A DNA stretch of 64,000 nt from Candidatus Izimoplasma sp. HR2 (GTDB lineage: Bacteria; Bacillota_I; Bacilli_A; Izemoplasmatales; Izemoplasmataceae), in contig JRFF01000053.1 of the NCBI GenBank assembly GCA_000753575.1, forward strand, positions 25,641 to 89,640, in the 5' to 3' direction. The number at the start of each line of letters is the position of its first letter. Within the stretch, counting starts at the first letter, position 1. The position numbers and the translations under genes are program-made. The notes under the pieces were generated by a model, which had not been told where the DNA came from, ran no database searches, and was given only the letters and a program-made list of their open reading frames with translations. Below, piece by piece: positions 38,334 through 48,104 of this stretch.

Positions 38334-40013
38334 ATGCCACAAAATACACCTAATTATGGATTAAAAAAATATAGCACTATCATAGATGGTCCAGAAATAT
38401 TTGATAATTATATAGATGATACATCAAATAATTTTGAAATTATAGATACTGAATTAAATAGAGTAGAAGTTCAATCTGATTTTTATAAAGCTGGTTGAGA
38501 TGATAACCAAACTTATCCAATTTTAAGTTTTGATGATTTAACTAGGACTTTTACAGTAGAAGGGAATGGTGCAACTTATTGGATTAATAATGTTCATTAT
38601 TCTTTAGATATAGATGCTTCTATTCAAATTCCGGCAATTGAAGGAGTTCATTTTATTTATTTTACTAGCAGTGGTATAGAAACTTCTACTACAGAATGAC
38701 CTTTTAATAATGAAGTATGTCCTATATCTATTACTTATTGAGATAATACTAATTTAAAAAAGATTGGGTTAGGATATGAATTTCATAAATGAAGAATGGA
38801 TCCAAGTCTTCATCATTATTTACATGATACACGTGGAACAGTATATAGCGAAGGTCTTGGTGTTACTCAGGTATCATCAACTACAATAAGAGTTGGTACA
38901 GGAACTATATTTGATGAAGATATAGAATTAAGAATAGGAGACAATATAGGGAGTAGTCAAGTATTAAATCCATTGAGCAGTCCTATTGTTTATAGGATAG
39001 GAGAAGATGGAGATCTTAGATTAATTACAGCAAGTACTGACGTATGTTATCTTAATCCAGGTCCAGAAATAAATACTTTTAATGGAAGTATTTGAGAAAT
39101 GACATCTGTAAGTAATAATAAATATTTTTGTTATTGGTTACTTGCAACGAATGATTCAAATTTTCCAATAATTTTAGTACCAGGTCAAGTAGAAGGAGGA
39201 ACATTAAAAGAAGCAGATGAATTGAACACTTTAGCAGGAATGCTTTTTGGAAATATTCATTTTGCAGAATTTGTTGTTTTATCAAGAGTTATGATGTTAG
39301 CAACTATAAGTTCTTATTCAATAGTACAAATAGATGATTATAGAACTTCAAATGTTGCAAGTTCTTCTATCGTAAGCGAAAGTGCTCCTATTGTAATGGA
39401 TGTTTTACCAGACATTACTACTAGAGATGCACTTGAGAATCCATCTACGGGTAAACAAGTTCATATTATTGACGCAAGTGGAGATTCTAATGTCTACTCT
39501 AGCTGAGCACAGTATATTTACACAGGAGCGGTTTGAGTAAAAACCAATGAAGATGATATTAATACTTCTTTTGGGACTTTTTATCAAAAAGAAACAGATC
39601 CATACAATATGGTTACAACTGGGACAAGTACTTTTACAGGAAATAAAGTTGCATTAGTAATAACACAATCTGATATTCAAGGAGGAATAAGTCTTAATGG
39701 AGTAGATGGCAGACTTGAACATTCTGGAAGAGATACTAATTATCTCTTTAATGCTACTGCCACAGTTAGGGACCCTGATACTCCAAATATGAAAATTCAT
39801 TTTATATTAGTTAAGAATGGAACAATATTTATAAATCCTTCAATGAGCTATGGTAGATTAGAATCATTAGGAGCTGCTATGAGTTTAGATGCAGCATCTA
39901 ATGTAAATATGTCAGATGGAGACTATATAGAAGTTTTTTGTAAAACTGATAAATTAGATGGAGAATTTTGAGTTGATAGTATGCAATTACAATTAGTTCA
40001 AGTTCCACAATAA
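38334..40013 (+). CDS. Tail fibre/baseplate protein with eight TGA-Trp codons (559 aa)
   Basis: Three track ORFs (38796, 39099, 39609) and their gaps are one frame from MPQNTPNYGLKKY to TAA. I count eight TGA against two TGG, the highest TGA share in the window. The N-terminal ~170 residues (DNYIDDTSNNFEIIDTEL) resemble fibre attachment domains that also open the gene at 35948 (both start MPxNxPN). The middle has HHYLHDTRG, and the C-terminal ~130 residues look like a jelly-roll (TGTSTFTGNKVALVI...). Likely a receptor-binding tail protein. Confidence 0.8.
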
Positions 40014-40020
40014 AAAAAAT

Positions 40021-40038
40021 CACCCCTTAATTGGGGTG
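40021..40038. terminator. Bidirectional terminator between tail fibre and lysin genes
   Basis: CACCCC TTAATT GGGGTG lies between convergent genes, with A-runs on the left and TAATTTT on the right, so it can stop transcription both ways. Confidence 0.75.
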
Positions 40039-40048
40039 TAATTTTACT

Positions 40049-40735
40049 TTACGATTTTAATTTATTCCTTAGTTTTTCTAATATAAGATCAATTTCATTT
40101 ATTATTGCTAAGCAATCTTGTATTTTTTTATCTTGTTTTTCTTTTTCTGAATCTTCAAAAAGTATAGAATAATCAATATTAAAATATTTACAAATTGCAA
40201 CTGCATGAGCCATTGCTATTTTATCACGATAATTTTCATCTAATAATTTTTGAGCATCTCTTTTATTAGTCATGAAACCATTTTCACTTAGAATTGCTGG
40301 CATTGTAGTATAACGGATTACATAGAAAGCTTTTTCTTTAACACCTCTACTAATCATTCCTGTCGCTTTAATTAATTCATCTTGGACAAGTCTTGCTAGT
40401 TTTGGTCCCATGCTACTTCCGGGACAATTAAAAGTTTCTATACCAGTTACGCTATTCCATCCGCCACTACCAAAAGCATTGGCATGGATAGAAACAAAAA
40501 TATCTGCATTCGTTTTATTTGCGTTTGAAACTATTTCACCTAATGGCATATCACGTGTTTCACTGCCAACTTTAATCACTTCAAATTGACCAGTTTTTAA
40601 TAAAAGTTTTTCAATTCTTTTAACAACTGCGATATTAAAATAAAATTCTTTCATGTGGCTACCATCTATAAAATTTGGTGTACGTTTACCAGCTGTGTTC
40701 GGTCCATGACCTCAATTTAATGCTACTATATACAT
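40049..40735 (-). CDS. N-acetylmuramoyl-L-alanine amidase (Amidase_3, 228 aa), endolysin
   Basis: The track ORF lacks the first 27 residues, which lie beyond a TGA: the real start is MYIVALNWGHG (SD AAAGGAGAG). Zinc ligands can be assigned: His10 (GHG), Glu30 (KEFYFN) and His84 (SIHANA); catalytic Glu151 (ILSENGF). The fold is complete to ~residue 185, then a helical tail that may bind the wall. It cleaves the amide between muramic acid and the stem peptide. It runs opposite to the neighbouring late genes from its own promoter. Intact active site implies a host with peptidoglycan. Confidence 0.93.
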
Positions 40736-40754
40736 TGTACTTCACTCTCCTTTG

Positions 40755-40773
40755 GATATAAGATTCTTATATC
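40755..40773 (-). promoter_or_regulatory. Perfect inverted repeat in the lysin leader
   Basis: GATATAAGA T TCTTATATC, a perfect 9-bp inverted repeat with a single central base, lies between the lysin -10 and its SD. It fits a repressor site or a short leader hairpin. Confidence 0.6.
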
Positions 40774-40775
40774 TT

Positions 40776-40804
40776 ATTATAACATAGTTTTTTTACTATG
40801 TCAA
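40776..40804 (-). promoter_or_regulatory. Consensus promoter of the lysin gene
   Basis: On the minus strand TTGACA (40799-40804), 17-bp spacer, TATAAT (40776-40781) with extended TG. The spacer contains an inverted repeat (ACATAG/CTATGT). It is the best promoter match in the window. Confidence 0.85.
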
Positions 40805-40921
40805 ACAGGGCAGCTAAGAATTGCGGTTGAATTAGATTGGGCGAATATATTAAATCTTCTATCGATATTTTGAATATTATATATGGATAGAACTATGTCC
40901 AGTTTAAGAAAGGATAGTGAA

Positions 40922-41215
40922 ATGTTCGAGAAATTTAAAAATTTAGAAACATCAAAAAAACTTATAACAATAGTTACTATAATATGAATATTGTCTATTA
41001 TTATTGGTTTTGTTGGACTTTCATTTGGTTTTGATTTCATCACTATTATAAATGTTGTAAATTTAGATTTTTTAGTTATTCTTGGATACTATTTTACGAA
41101 AGCAGGAACTGAAAATGTTATAAAACTTACCAAAAGTTTTAAAATTGAAGAAACTAAAGAACCAGAAAAAAACATTTATGATGGAATGGATAATAAAAAC
41201 AAACAAATGCTATAG
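40922..41215 (+). CDS. Small membrane protein, holin candidate (97 aa)
   Basis: Track start 40991 is wrong: the frame opens at MFEKFKNLE and crosses a TGA (TIIWILS). Two hydrophobic stretches are visible, LITIVTIIWILSIIIGFVGL and VVNLDFLVILGYYF, separated by a short turn and followed by a charged tail, and the YYFTKAGTENV segment resembles small phage membrane proteins next to lysis genes. It lies beside the amidase, on the opposite strand, so a holin or lysis-helper role is plausible but unproven. Confidence 0.7.
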
Positions 41216-41225
41216 GAGGGATAAA

Positions 41226-41885
41226 ATGGGTGAATACACCAGTATTATTGTAGCGATAATAGCCTTTCTATCAAGTATTATCACAGCTTTTATTAACAAC
41301 AGATATAGAAAAGCCAAGAGAAAGAAAAAGTTAAATAATAAATTAATAAATCATCCACTTCATCACCGCATAAAAAGTTATAAAAGAAGATTCCTTATTG
41401 ATTTCATATTAGGAAACAAAGGAAAAGAAATGATTTTTAGAGATTTATTTATTAAAAAGTTTGAATTATGAGCAGATGCCTTATATGAGTTAGCGAAAGA
41501 AACGGATGATTGTATAGAGAATTGTCCTAACGCAGATAATTGCTCAATGATGGAAAAAAGAAATTTATTATGTTTTAATGAAACAATTGAAAAATTTAAT
41601 GCATATCACTATGGTCCTGAGTATAGTGCGGAAGAAAGGGAAATTTTAGAGATTGTGATACAAAGATTTAATATTTGGCAAAGTCATAGACAAAGATTTT
41701 TAGAAGAACAAATTATAGATATTTGTAATAATTCCATGATGTATCCTACTTGCGAAAGAAAGCAAATTGCTATATTTGATATTTATATGGCGGTTTTTGC
41801 AATGACTCTGAATGATGCAATGAAAACAATAGAGTCTATTAATGGAGAATTAGATGGAAAGAGTTTTAGAGGACAAATAATTTAA
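41226..41885 (+). CDS. Membrane-anchored phage protein (219 aa)
   Basis: Start MGEYTSIIVAIIAFLS (SD TAGGAGGGA) with one TGA (FELWADA). One N-terminal membrane helix is followed by a very basic stretch (RYRKAKRKKKLNNK) and then a Cys-containing middle (CIENCPNADNC) and helical C-terminus. The positive-inside rule puts the body in the cytoplasm. Co-transcribed with the small membrane proteins around it. No family recognised; it resembles uncharacterised proteins near phage lysis genes. Confidence 0.72.
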
Positions 41886-41900
41886 GATAAGAGGTGAGTG

Positions 41901-42548
41901 ATGCTAGATAATAAAACGATAATATTAGATATTGGATATATAGAAGATACCTCAAATAATCATAGTGAATTATGTCCTAAAGATTTTAAATTTAATATTA
42001 AAGTTATTAAACTTATTAAAAAAATTTTAGAATTAAATGGAGTAAATGTGGTATTAGCGCAACCTTTAAACTTTGATAAGATATCTTTAAAAGATAAAAT
42101 TGCGTTAGAAAAAGAAGTAAAAGCGAATGGATTTATTTCTATTCAGATTAATAAAAATTTAAATAATAAATTTGATGATTGAATTTTTTATTGGCATACT
42201 TCACATGAAAGTGGTAAATTAGCTGCTTTTATAGATAGATCTTTAGATGATTATTTAAATAGTATTGACAGAGATATAACAGCATCAGCTCCTGGCTCTT
42301 GGAATGATTTTCAAATTTTGAAAGAAATAAATTGTCCAGTAGTAGTAATAGAATATAACCATATTTCTAAAAAATATTCTACTATAAAATATGCGTTATC
42401 TATTTCAGAAGGAATTATGCAATTTTTAGATATAAATTATATCTTAAAAATAAAGAAAAATAAATTAGTAATATTAATAGAAAAAACTATATATCTATTA
42501 AATAAATTATTAAATAAAATATTAGAAAAGGAGGAACATAATGATTAA
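41901..42548 (+). CDS. Degenerate Amidase_3-like protein (215 aa), active site lost
   Basis: Two track ORFs join through a TGA (DDWIFYW). The order of conserved blocks is that of Amidase_3, but the zinc ligands are gone: GHG is GYI, the Glu position reads Asp in KDFKFNI, and HAN is replaced by QIN (ISIQINKN). The catalytic Glu remains (VVVIEYNH), as do FYWHTSHESGKLAAFI and the C-terminal helices, here extended with a basic hydrophobic tail. It is probably a paralogue of the lysin that binds wall or lysin without cutting. Start is ATG 41901 after AAGAGGTGAGTG. Confidence 0.75.
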
Positions 42549-42906
42549 TTGGTCTTTAATTTTAGCTTTTTTACTAGTTGTTGCATTAGTTAGTTATTTT
42601 CGTTATGGAGCACCTTGGCTAAGAGCCAAAGGATTTGATTACTATAGTGAAGTTAATTTAGCTTTAATGTTTACAGGTTATGCTTTTAGAGATGAAAAAA
42701 TAAAAAATATAGCGGAAATTGCTCTTGTAGTAGTGAAAGGATTAGAAGAACTATCCTTAACTGCGACTGAGAAGCATGAAGTAGCTATAGTTGAATTAAG
42801 TAAAGAATTAATGAATGAATTTGATTTAATATTGGATGATGAGGCTTTAGATTTGCTTGTAAAATTAGCAGTAACTATTTTACCTCCAACACACATTCAA
42901 TCATAA
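42541..42906 (+). CDS. Small membrane protein, second holin candidate (121 aa)
   Basis: Starts inside the previous gene (8-bp overlap) with SD AAGGAGGAAC. One N-terminal membrane helix (SLILAFLLVVALVSYF), then a soluble, helical, acidic C-terminal domain with LTATEKHEVAIVELSKELMNEF. This resembles LL-H-type or other single-span phage holins, and it lies in the lysis-like cluster. Function inferred from position. Confidence 0.62.
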   Translation: MINWSLILAFLLVVALVSYFRYGAPWLRAKGFDYYSEVNLALMFTGYAFRDEKIKNIAEIALVVVKGLEELSLTATEKHEVAIVELSKELMNEFDLILDDEALDLLVKLAVTILPPTHIQS

Positions 42907-42939
42907 TAATAAAAATTACCTTAAAGGAGGAAAAGTTTT

Positions 42940-43377
42940 ATGGCTGTAACTGCTAAAATGTACGGGAATGCTTTATTAAAAGCACTATCAAAAGAAATCG
43001 ATTTTTTAGTTGATACTATTAAAGTTGCTTTATTAGTCACTGGTTACACACCTGATCAAGATGCACATATTTATTGGGACGATGTATCTGCTAGTGAAGT
43101 TTCAGGTACTGGATACACAGCAGGTGGAGATACATTAGTTGGTAAAGGTTTAACTTATGATGGACCATCTAATACAATTAAATTAGATGGGACTGATACG
43201 ACTTGGTCAGCTTCAACTATTACTGCATATTATGCAGTTGTATATGTAGACACTGGTGTACCAGCAACAAGTGCTTTAATATGTTATATTGATTTCGGTC
43301 AAAATGAAATATCAAGCAATGGTGATTTCAAAATCACTTGGCATGTAGATGGAATTGCGACTATCGTAGCATCATAA
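42940..43377 (+). CDS. Putative virion protein (145 aa)
   Basis: SD AAAGGAGGAAAA; MAVTAKMYGNALLKALSKEIDFL... The pattern of a short N-terminal helix followed by alternating strands (IKVALLVTGY, GLTYDGPSNTIKLDGTDT, TAYYAVVYVDTG) is seen in small structural proteins of many siphophages near tail genes. Strongly biased, TGG-only codon use suggests good expression. A strong terminator follows. Confidence 0.65.
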   Translation: MAVTAKMYGNALLKALSKEIDFLVDTIKVALLVTGYTPDQDAHIYWDDVSASEVSGTGYTAGGDTLVGKGLTYDGPSNTIKLDGTDTTWSASTITAYYAVVYVDTGVPATSALICYIDFGQNEISSNGDFKITWHVDGIATIVAS

Positions 43378-43388
43378 TCAACACAAAT

Positions 43389-43415
43389 AAAGGATTATAT
43401 TTTATATAATCCTTT
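43389..43415 (+). terminator. Hairpin terminator
   Basis: AAAGGATTATAT / ATATAATCCTTT is a perfect 12-bp stem with a TTT loop, 11 bp after a stop codon. Confidence 0.8.
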
Positions 43416-43450
43416 TAAATTACATAAAATTAGATGAATGGAGGTGTAAC

Positions 43451-44074
43451 ATGGCTTGGGAATTTTTTGATTTAGGAGATCATTCGAATAAAACTTTAGG
43501 TACAATGAATGATGTAACTATAAAAAATTTAACTGATTTTCTTACTATAATTGTAAGTGCTATTAGTGCTATTAATAATATGGATACGGAAATACCTTCT
43601 ATAGATACAATTAGAATTGTAAATATTTCTAATGAAATTGCAGCTTCAACAAGCGATGCAAAGACACCTACATTAAATTTAGGTTTAAATATAAGTGCAG
43701 AAGTATCAACTTTAACAGCAAGTACGAATGAACCTAATTTAAGTTTAGGATTAAATGTAATTAGTAATACTGCAAATTCTAGTACAAATGCAGAAGTTCC
43801 TATTTTAAGTTCAGGATTAGACATCAGTGCAGAAATTTCAGTAAATACTTCAGATGCAGAAGATCCTATTTTAAGCACAGGAGCAAGTATTGGTGCAGAA
43901 ATATCAACATCAATAAATGATGCTGAGATACCTACATTAAATTTAGGTTTGAATATTAGCGCAGAAATATCAGTGTCATCAGTAGATATCCCTAGTGCAG
44001 TAATTACATCTATATTAGGAGCACCAATTTTAGCAGCAATTCAACAAGATTTTAACATAGAACTAACTTGGTAG
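43451..44074 (+). CDS. Repetitive tail/adhesin protein (207 aa)
   Basis: After ~60 residues of ordinary sequence come five repeats of ~25-27 residues, LNLGLNISAEVSTLTAS..., with conserved NAE/DAE-P and LGLNIS motifs. They closely resemble the repeats of the following 1143-aa gene, so the two share an origin. Ends in QQDFNIELTW. It is preceded by GGAGGTG. Thr/Ser/Asn-rich composition indicates a surface-exposed beta-solenoid or fibre. Confidence 0.75.
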   Translation: MAWEFFDLGDHSNKTLGTMNDVTIKNLTDFLTIIVSAISAINNMDTEIPSIDTIRIVNISNEIAASTSDAKTPTLNLGLNISAEVSTLTASTNEPNLSLGLNVISNTANSSTNAEVPILSSGLDISAEISVNTSDAEDPILSTGASIGAEISTSINDAEIPTLNLGLNISAEISVSSVDIPSAVITSILGAPILAAIQQDFNIELTW

Positions 44075-44088
44075 AAAGGAGCAAGTAA

Positions 44089-47000
44089 ATGGCTTTAATT
44101 AAAACTTTTACATTTACCGGCTCTTTAGAGAGTTGGGTAGGTACAGATGAAAACAGGGCGTATGCGGTTAATACATCAACAGATATTGGTTTTGATGCTC
44201 TTGGTCGTAATCAAGATGGATTACCAACTTGGGAATGGACTGGCACTTGGGAAGATTTAGGGGCTAGTGTTGGAGATACAATAACAGATTGTCAAATAAG
44301 TTTTGATGGTGAAGTTGATGGATATGAAACTGTAGATACTGCACAAGTAAAATTACAGATAACTGTTGCTAGTACTACATATGATTTATATACTTGAGAA
44401 CCAACAACGACAGAATCTTATAGTACTAGGAATGGTTCTACTACAGATTTTGGTGGTACGTCAAGTGCATCTAATGCAACTATTACAATAACATTCGCTG
44501 GTAATTTAGATACTGGTAATAGTGCAACTGGAGCACTTTCTTTTAATATGGATAATGTTGCAATAAGCGTAACCGCAGAAACAGCTGTAGATGTTACAGC
44601 AGTAACTGCAACAATTACTCCAGTAGATGCACAAATTCCTACATTAAGTTCAGGATTGAATATTGCAGCATTGACTTCAACAATTACTCCGGTAGATGCA
44701 CAAATTCCTACATTAAATGCGGGATTAAGTGTTAATGGAGTAACTGCATTAAATACGAATGATGCAGAAATTCCTACAATAATTTCAGAATCAAATATAA
44801 ATATTAATGGAGAAGTTTCATTAAATGTAAGTGATGCGGAAATATCAGAATTAAATGTTGGATTAAGTATAGATGCAGAGGTATCAGCAGCAACGAGCAA
44901 TGCAAAAGAACCTTCAGTATCAATAAATGAAACAATAAATGCGGAAATCGCAAATTCTAATATAGATGCGGAAATTCCTATTTTAAGTTCAGGGTTAAAT
45001 ATTAGTGCAGAAGTATCACCATCAACAAGTAATGCAAAAGAACCAATAATATCAATAAATGAAATAATAAATGCGGAAGTATCAACAAATACCTGTGAAG
45101 CGCATGAGGTAGTAGTTGTTACAGTTCTTGATGTAGATATAATTGCTGAAAAAGCTATATCTAATATTCAAGGAGAAAATCCTGTTATAGAAACAAAAAG
45201 ATTTGTATCAATTGATTCAGAAGTTTCAACAGTTACAACTTCTGCAGAAGTCCCAGTTTTATCTACTTATTTAGATGGGTATATAATAGAAAGAAAAATT
45301 GGGGTAGGAAGTTGGGAACCTCTAAATAAAGTAACAAAAATTACTAGCGATTATTTAGATTTAAGTTTGGAGACTGGAGAGACTTATACTTATAGGATAA
45401 AAAGAGTAATTGGTACGAAGGAATCTGCTTGGTCTAATGAAGCACAAGTAACTATGGAATCTCTTGGAATAGAAGCTCCTACATCAGTTAACAATGTGAA
45501 TGCAGAAGAACCTGTAATATCAGTAGAAATTGTTATAAATGTAAGTGCTATTAATGCTATTAATAATACTAATGCAGAAGAGCCTGTTATGAGCTCAATC
45601 AGAAATATAGATGTAAACGCTATAACTGCGAATTCAATAAATGATGCGGAAATTCCTATTTTAAGTTCAGGCTTAAATATTAGTGCAGAAACTGCAATTA
45701 CAAATATTAATGCAGAAGAACCTGTAATATCAATAAGTGAAACAATGAATGCAGAAGTTGCAATAAGTACTTCAAATGCGGAAATACCAAATTTAAGTTT
45801 AGGTTTAAATATTAGTGGAGAGACTGTAATTGTAAATACTAATGCAGAAGAACCTGTTATGAGTTCAATCAGAAATATAGATATAAATGCCATAACTGCG
45901 ACTTCTGATCAAAATGCGGAAGAACCTGTTATAAGTTCAATTAGAAATATAGATGTAAATGCGGAAGTTGCGAATTCAACAACTAGTGCTCATAGTCCTG
46001 CTATAGGTGTTACTGAACCTGTTGAAGTATTTGGTGAAGTTGCTATATCTAATAGTAATGCCAATATTCCTGATTTAAGTATTATTGTAAATGTATTTGC
46101 TGAAAAAGCTATTTCAAATACTAATGCTAATTCACCTGTTTTAAATGTAGGCACTACGATTGGAGCGGAAGTAGTAAGTGTTAATGCAAATGCAAATGCA
46201 CCAGAAGTATCTATACATGCTACAGTTGAATCAGAATCAGCAAATTCTAACGTGAATGCGAATACACCTATATTAAATGTAGGTACTACAATTAATGGAT
46301 TAACAGCTATCATAAATACGGATGCAGAAGAGCCCGTTATAAGTTCAATTAGGAATATAGACGTGAATGCTTTAACAGCAATTGTTAATTCTTTTGGACA
46401 ACAACCTATAATAAATGCGGTTAGAAATACAACAATTAATAGTGAAATAGCTATGTCAAGTATAAATGCTAATGAACCTACTTTAAATGTTGGTGTTATG
46501 ATTGAATCAGAATCAGCAAATTCTAATACGAATGCTAATATACCTATATTAAATATTGGAGTTATGATTGAATCAGAGTCAGCAAATTCTAATGTAAATG
46601 CAGAAATTCCTATTTTAAATATAGGTGCTACAATTAATGGATTAATAGCTATCGCAAGCACAGATGCGAAAGAGCCTATAGTAGAACCTATAAGAAATAA
46701 AGATATAAATGCTTTAACAGCAATTAATAATATAAATGCGAATATTCCTACAATGAGTTTAGGCTTAAATATTTTAGGAGAAGTAGCAATTAATAATACA
46801 TTTGCTCAAGATTCTATAATAGATACTACATGGAATATTTATCTTGATGGAGAAGTTGCAATTAATGCCGTCAATGCGAATGAGCCTATACTATCTGTAG
46901 CAACTACAGTAAGTGGACAATTATCAACTTCTATTGTAGATACGAATGATCCTACTATATTTACTATTTGGAACCTTTCAGTAGATGGTGAAGTTTCAAC

Positions 47001-47520
47001 GTCTAGCATAGAAGCTCTTATACCTTATGTAGGTATTACTATTAGTGCTGATGTAGATACAGAAGTTAGTAGTAATATGGCTGGTCCGTATCATCCAGAT
47101 ATTTATACAGAAATTACAGATGTTGGTTATATTTCAGTTGAAGTAATTACATGTTATACATTAGGAGATTATTTTGGAACGCAATTATTTGATATGCTTC
47201 ATATTTCATTAGCAGAATTAATTTGTAATTTAACTACTAATACTAGTTTAATGGAAGAAATATCAGAATCTAGTTTAAATGCGAATATACCAGATATATC
47301 AACGGGAACAACTATTTATCCTCCAGTAATTTTAACAGTAGTTAAAGCGAACAAGGCTGCAATTCTAGCGATTGTAGATGATACATTGCCTAAGATATGG
47401 AAAGTTAAAGTATATGAAAAAATTAGAAAAATTATATTAAAAAGTGAATCTAGAAATATAAATATAGTTGAAGAAACTAGAGATTTGAAAGTTTATGCAG
47501 AGGAGGGAAGACATGACTAA
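44089..47520 (+). CDS. Giant repetitive adhesin/fibre with FN3-like domain (1143 aa)
   Basis: Track ORFs 44089 and 44548 join through one TGA (LYTWEPT). Residues ~1-150 are a beta-sandwich. About 30 degenerate ~22-30-aa repeats follow, of the type NINAEEPVISSIRNIDVNAITA, with N-(T/I)-NAE-P as the hallmark. At about residues 390-465 the repeats are broken by an FN3-like domain (GYIIERKIGVGSWEPL...TYRIKRVIGTKESAWSNEAQV). The C-terminal ~160 residues are non-repetitive and end in a basic helix. Likely an extended fibre or host adhesin. The three long antisense ORFs here are repeat artefacts. Confidence 0.8.
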
Positions 47521-47836
47521 AGTTACAATTGGAGACACAGTTAGACTTATTGTTGAATTTTATGATTTCGATGGAAATTTGATAGATCCGACAGATATAG
47601 TTATAACAATAGAAAACAAGCAAAGAGAAGTTTTAATAGAAATTCCACTTGATGCTGGAAGCAAATTGATAAACTCTGCAGGACTTACTCAAATAGGAAA
47701 ATATTACTATGATTATACAACTACAGAAGTTGGTTTATTATACTACTATTTTCAAGGTACTATAAATGGAACAACAGGACTAAGAAATGGAAGTTTCGTG
47801 GTTATGGATATAGATGGAACAGGAGGATGTAGATAA
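47513..47836 (+). CDS. Ig-like tail accessory protein (107 aa)
   Basis: The track start (47495) is replaced by MTKVTIGDTV behind SD AGGAGGGAAG; it overlaps the previous stop by 8 bases. All-beta pattern with DTVRLIVEFYDFDGNLIDPTD and KYYYDYTTTEVGLLYYYFQG, like the small Ig-like or beta-sandwich proteins of tail-fibre operons. Stop overlaps the next start (TAATG). Confidence 0.7.
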   Translation: MTKVTIGDTVRLIVEFYDFDGNLIDPTDIVITIENKQREVLIEIPLDAGSKLINSAGLTQIGKYYYDYTTTEVGLLYYYFQGTINGTTGLRNGSFVVMDIDGTGGCR

Positions 47837-48060
47837 TGACTATTACTATAGAATATACTAATTATCCAGATATCATATCAATAATAACTATAGATACCAG
47901 TATAGAACAAAATTTCGTTATTTCTTTAACTGATGCGAATACAATAGATATTCAAGCTAATGATAGCGGAACTACAGATACTGTTACAAATAGCATGTCA
48001 AAAGAAGAATTATTAGATATGATTAAAGTTTTACAACAAATGATAAATCAGATGAATTAG
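47836..48060 (+). CDS. Small hypothetical protein (74 aa), last late gene
   Basis: Translationally coupled to the previous gene. Acidic, beta-type N-terminus (TITIEYTNYPDIISIITID) and a C-terminal helix (SKEELLDMIKVLQQMINQMN) that may oligomerise. Not recognised; the helix resembles those of the 54-aa protein at 35752. A bidirectional terminator follows. Confidence 0.65.
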   Translation: MTITIEYTNYPDIISIITIDTSIEQNFVISLTDANTIDIQANDSGTTDTVTNSMSKEELLDMIKVLQQMINQMN

Positions 48061-48066
48061 AACATA

Positions 48067-48100
48067 AAAATAGGAGTGATTAATTTCACTCCTATTTTTT
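48067..48100. terminator. Bidirectional terminator between late genes and the replication block
   Basis: AATAGGAGTGA / TCACTCCTATT around TTAAT with T-runs on the plus side (TTTTTTTT) and A-run on the other (AAAAA). It separates convergent operons. Its inner 20 bases, GGAGTGATTAATTTCACTCC, are identical to those at 20841-20860. Confidence 0.85.
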
Positions 48101-48104
48101 TTAT

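Noticed and set aside
44418-46661. Long antisense ORFs (44418-44900, 45390-45893, 45990-46661)
   Set aside because: They mirror the codon-regular repeats of the 1143-aa adhesin, have no SD and translate to low-complexity Ser/Ile/Phe repeats.
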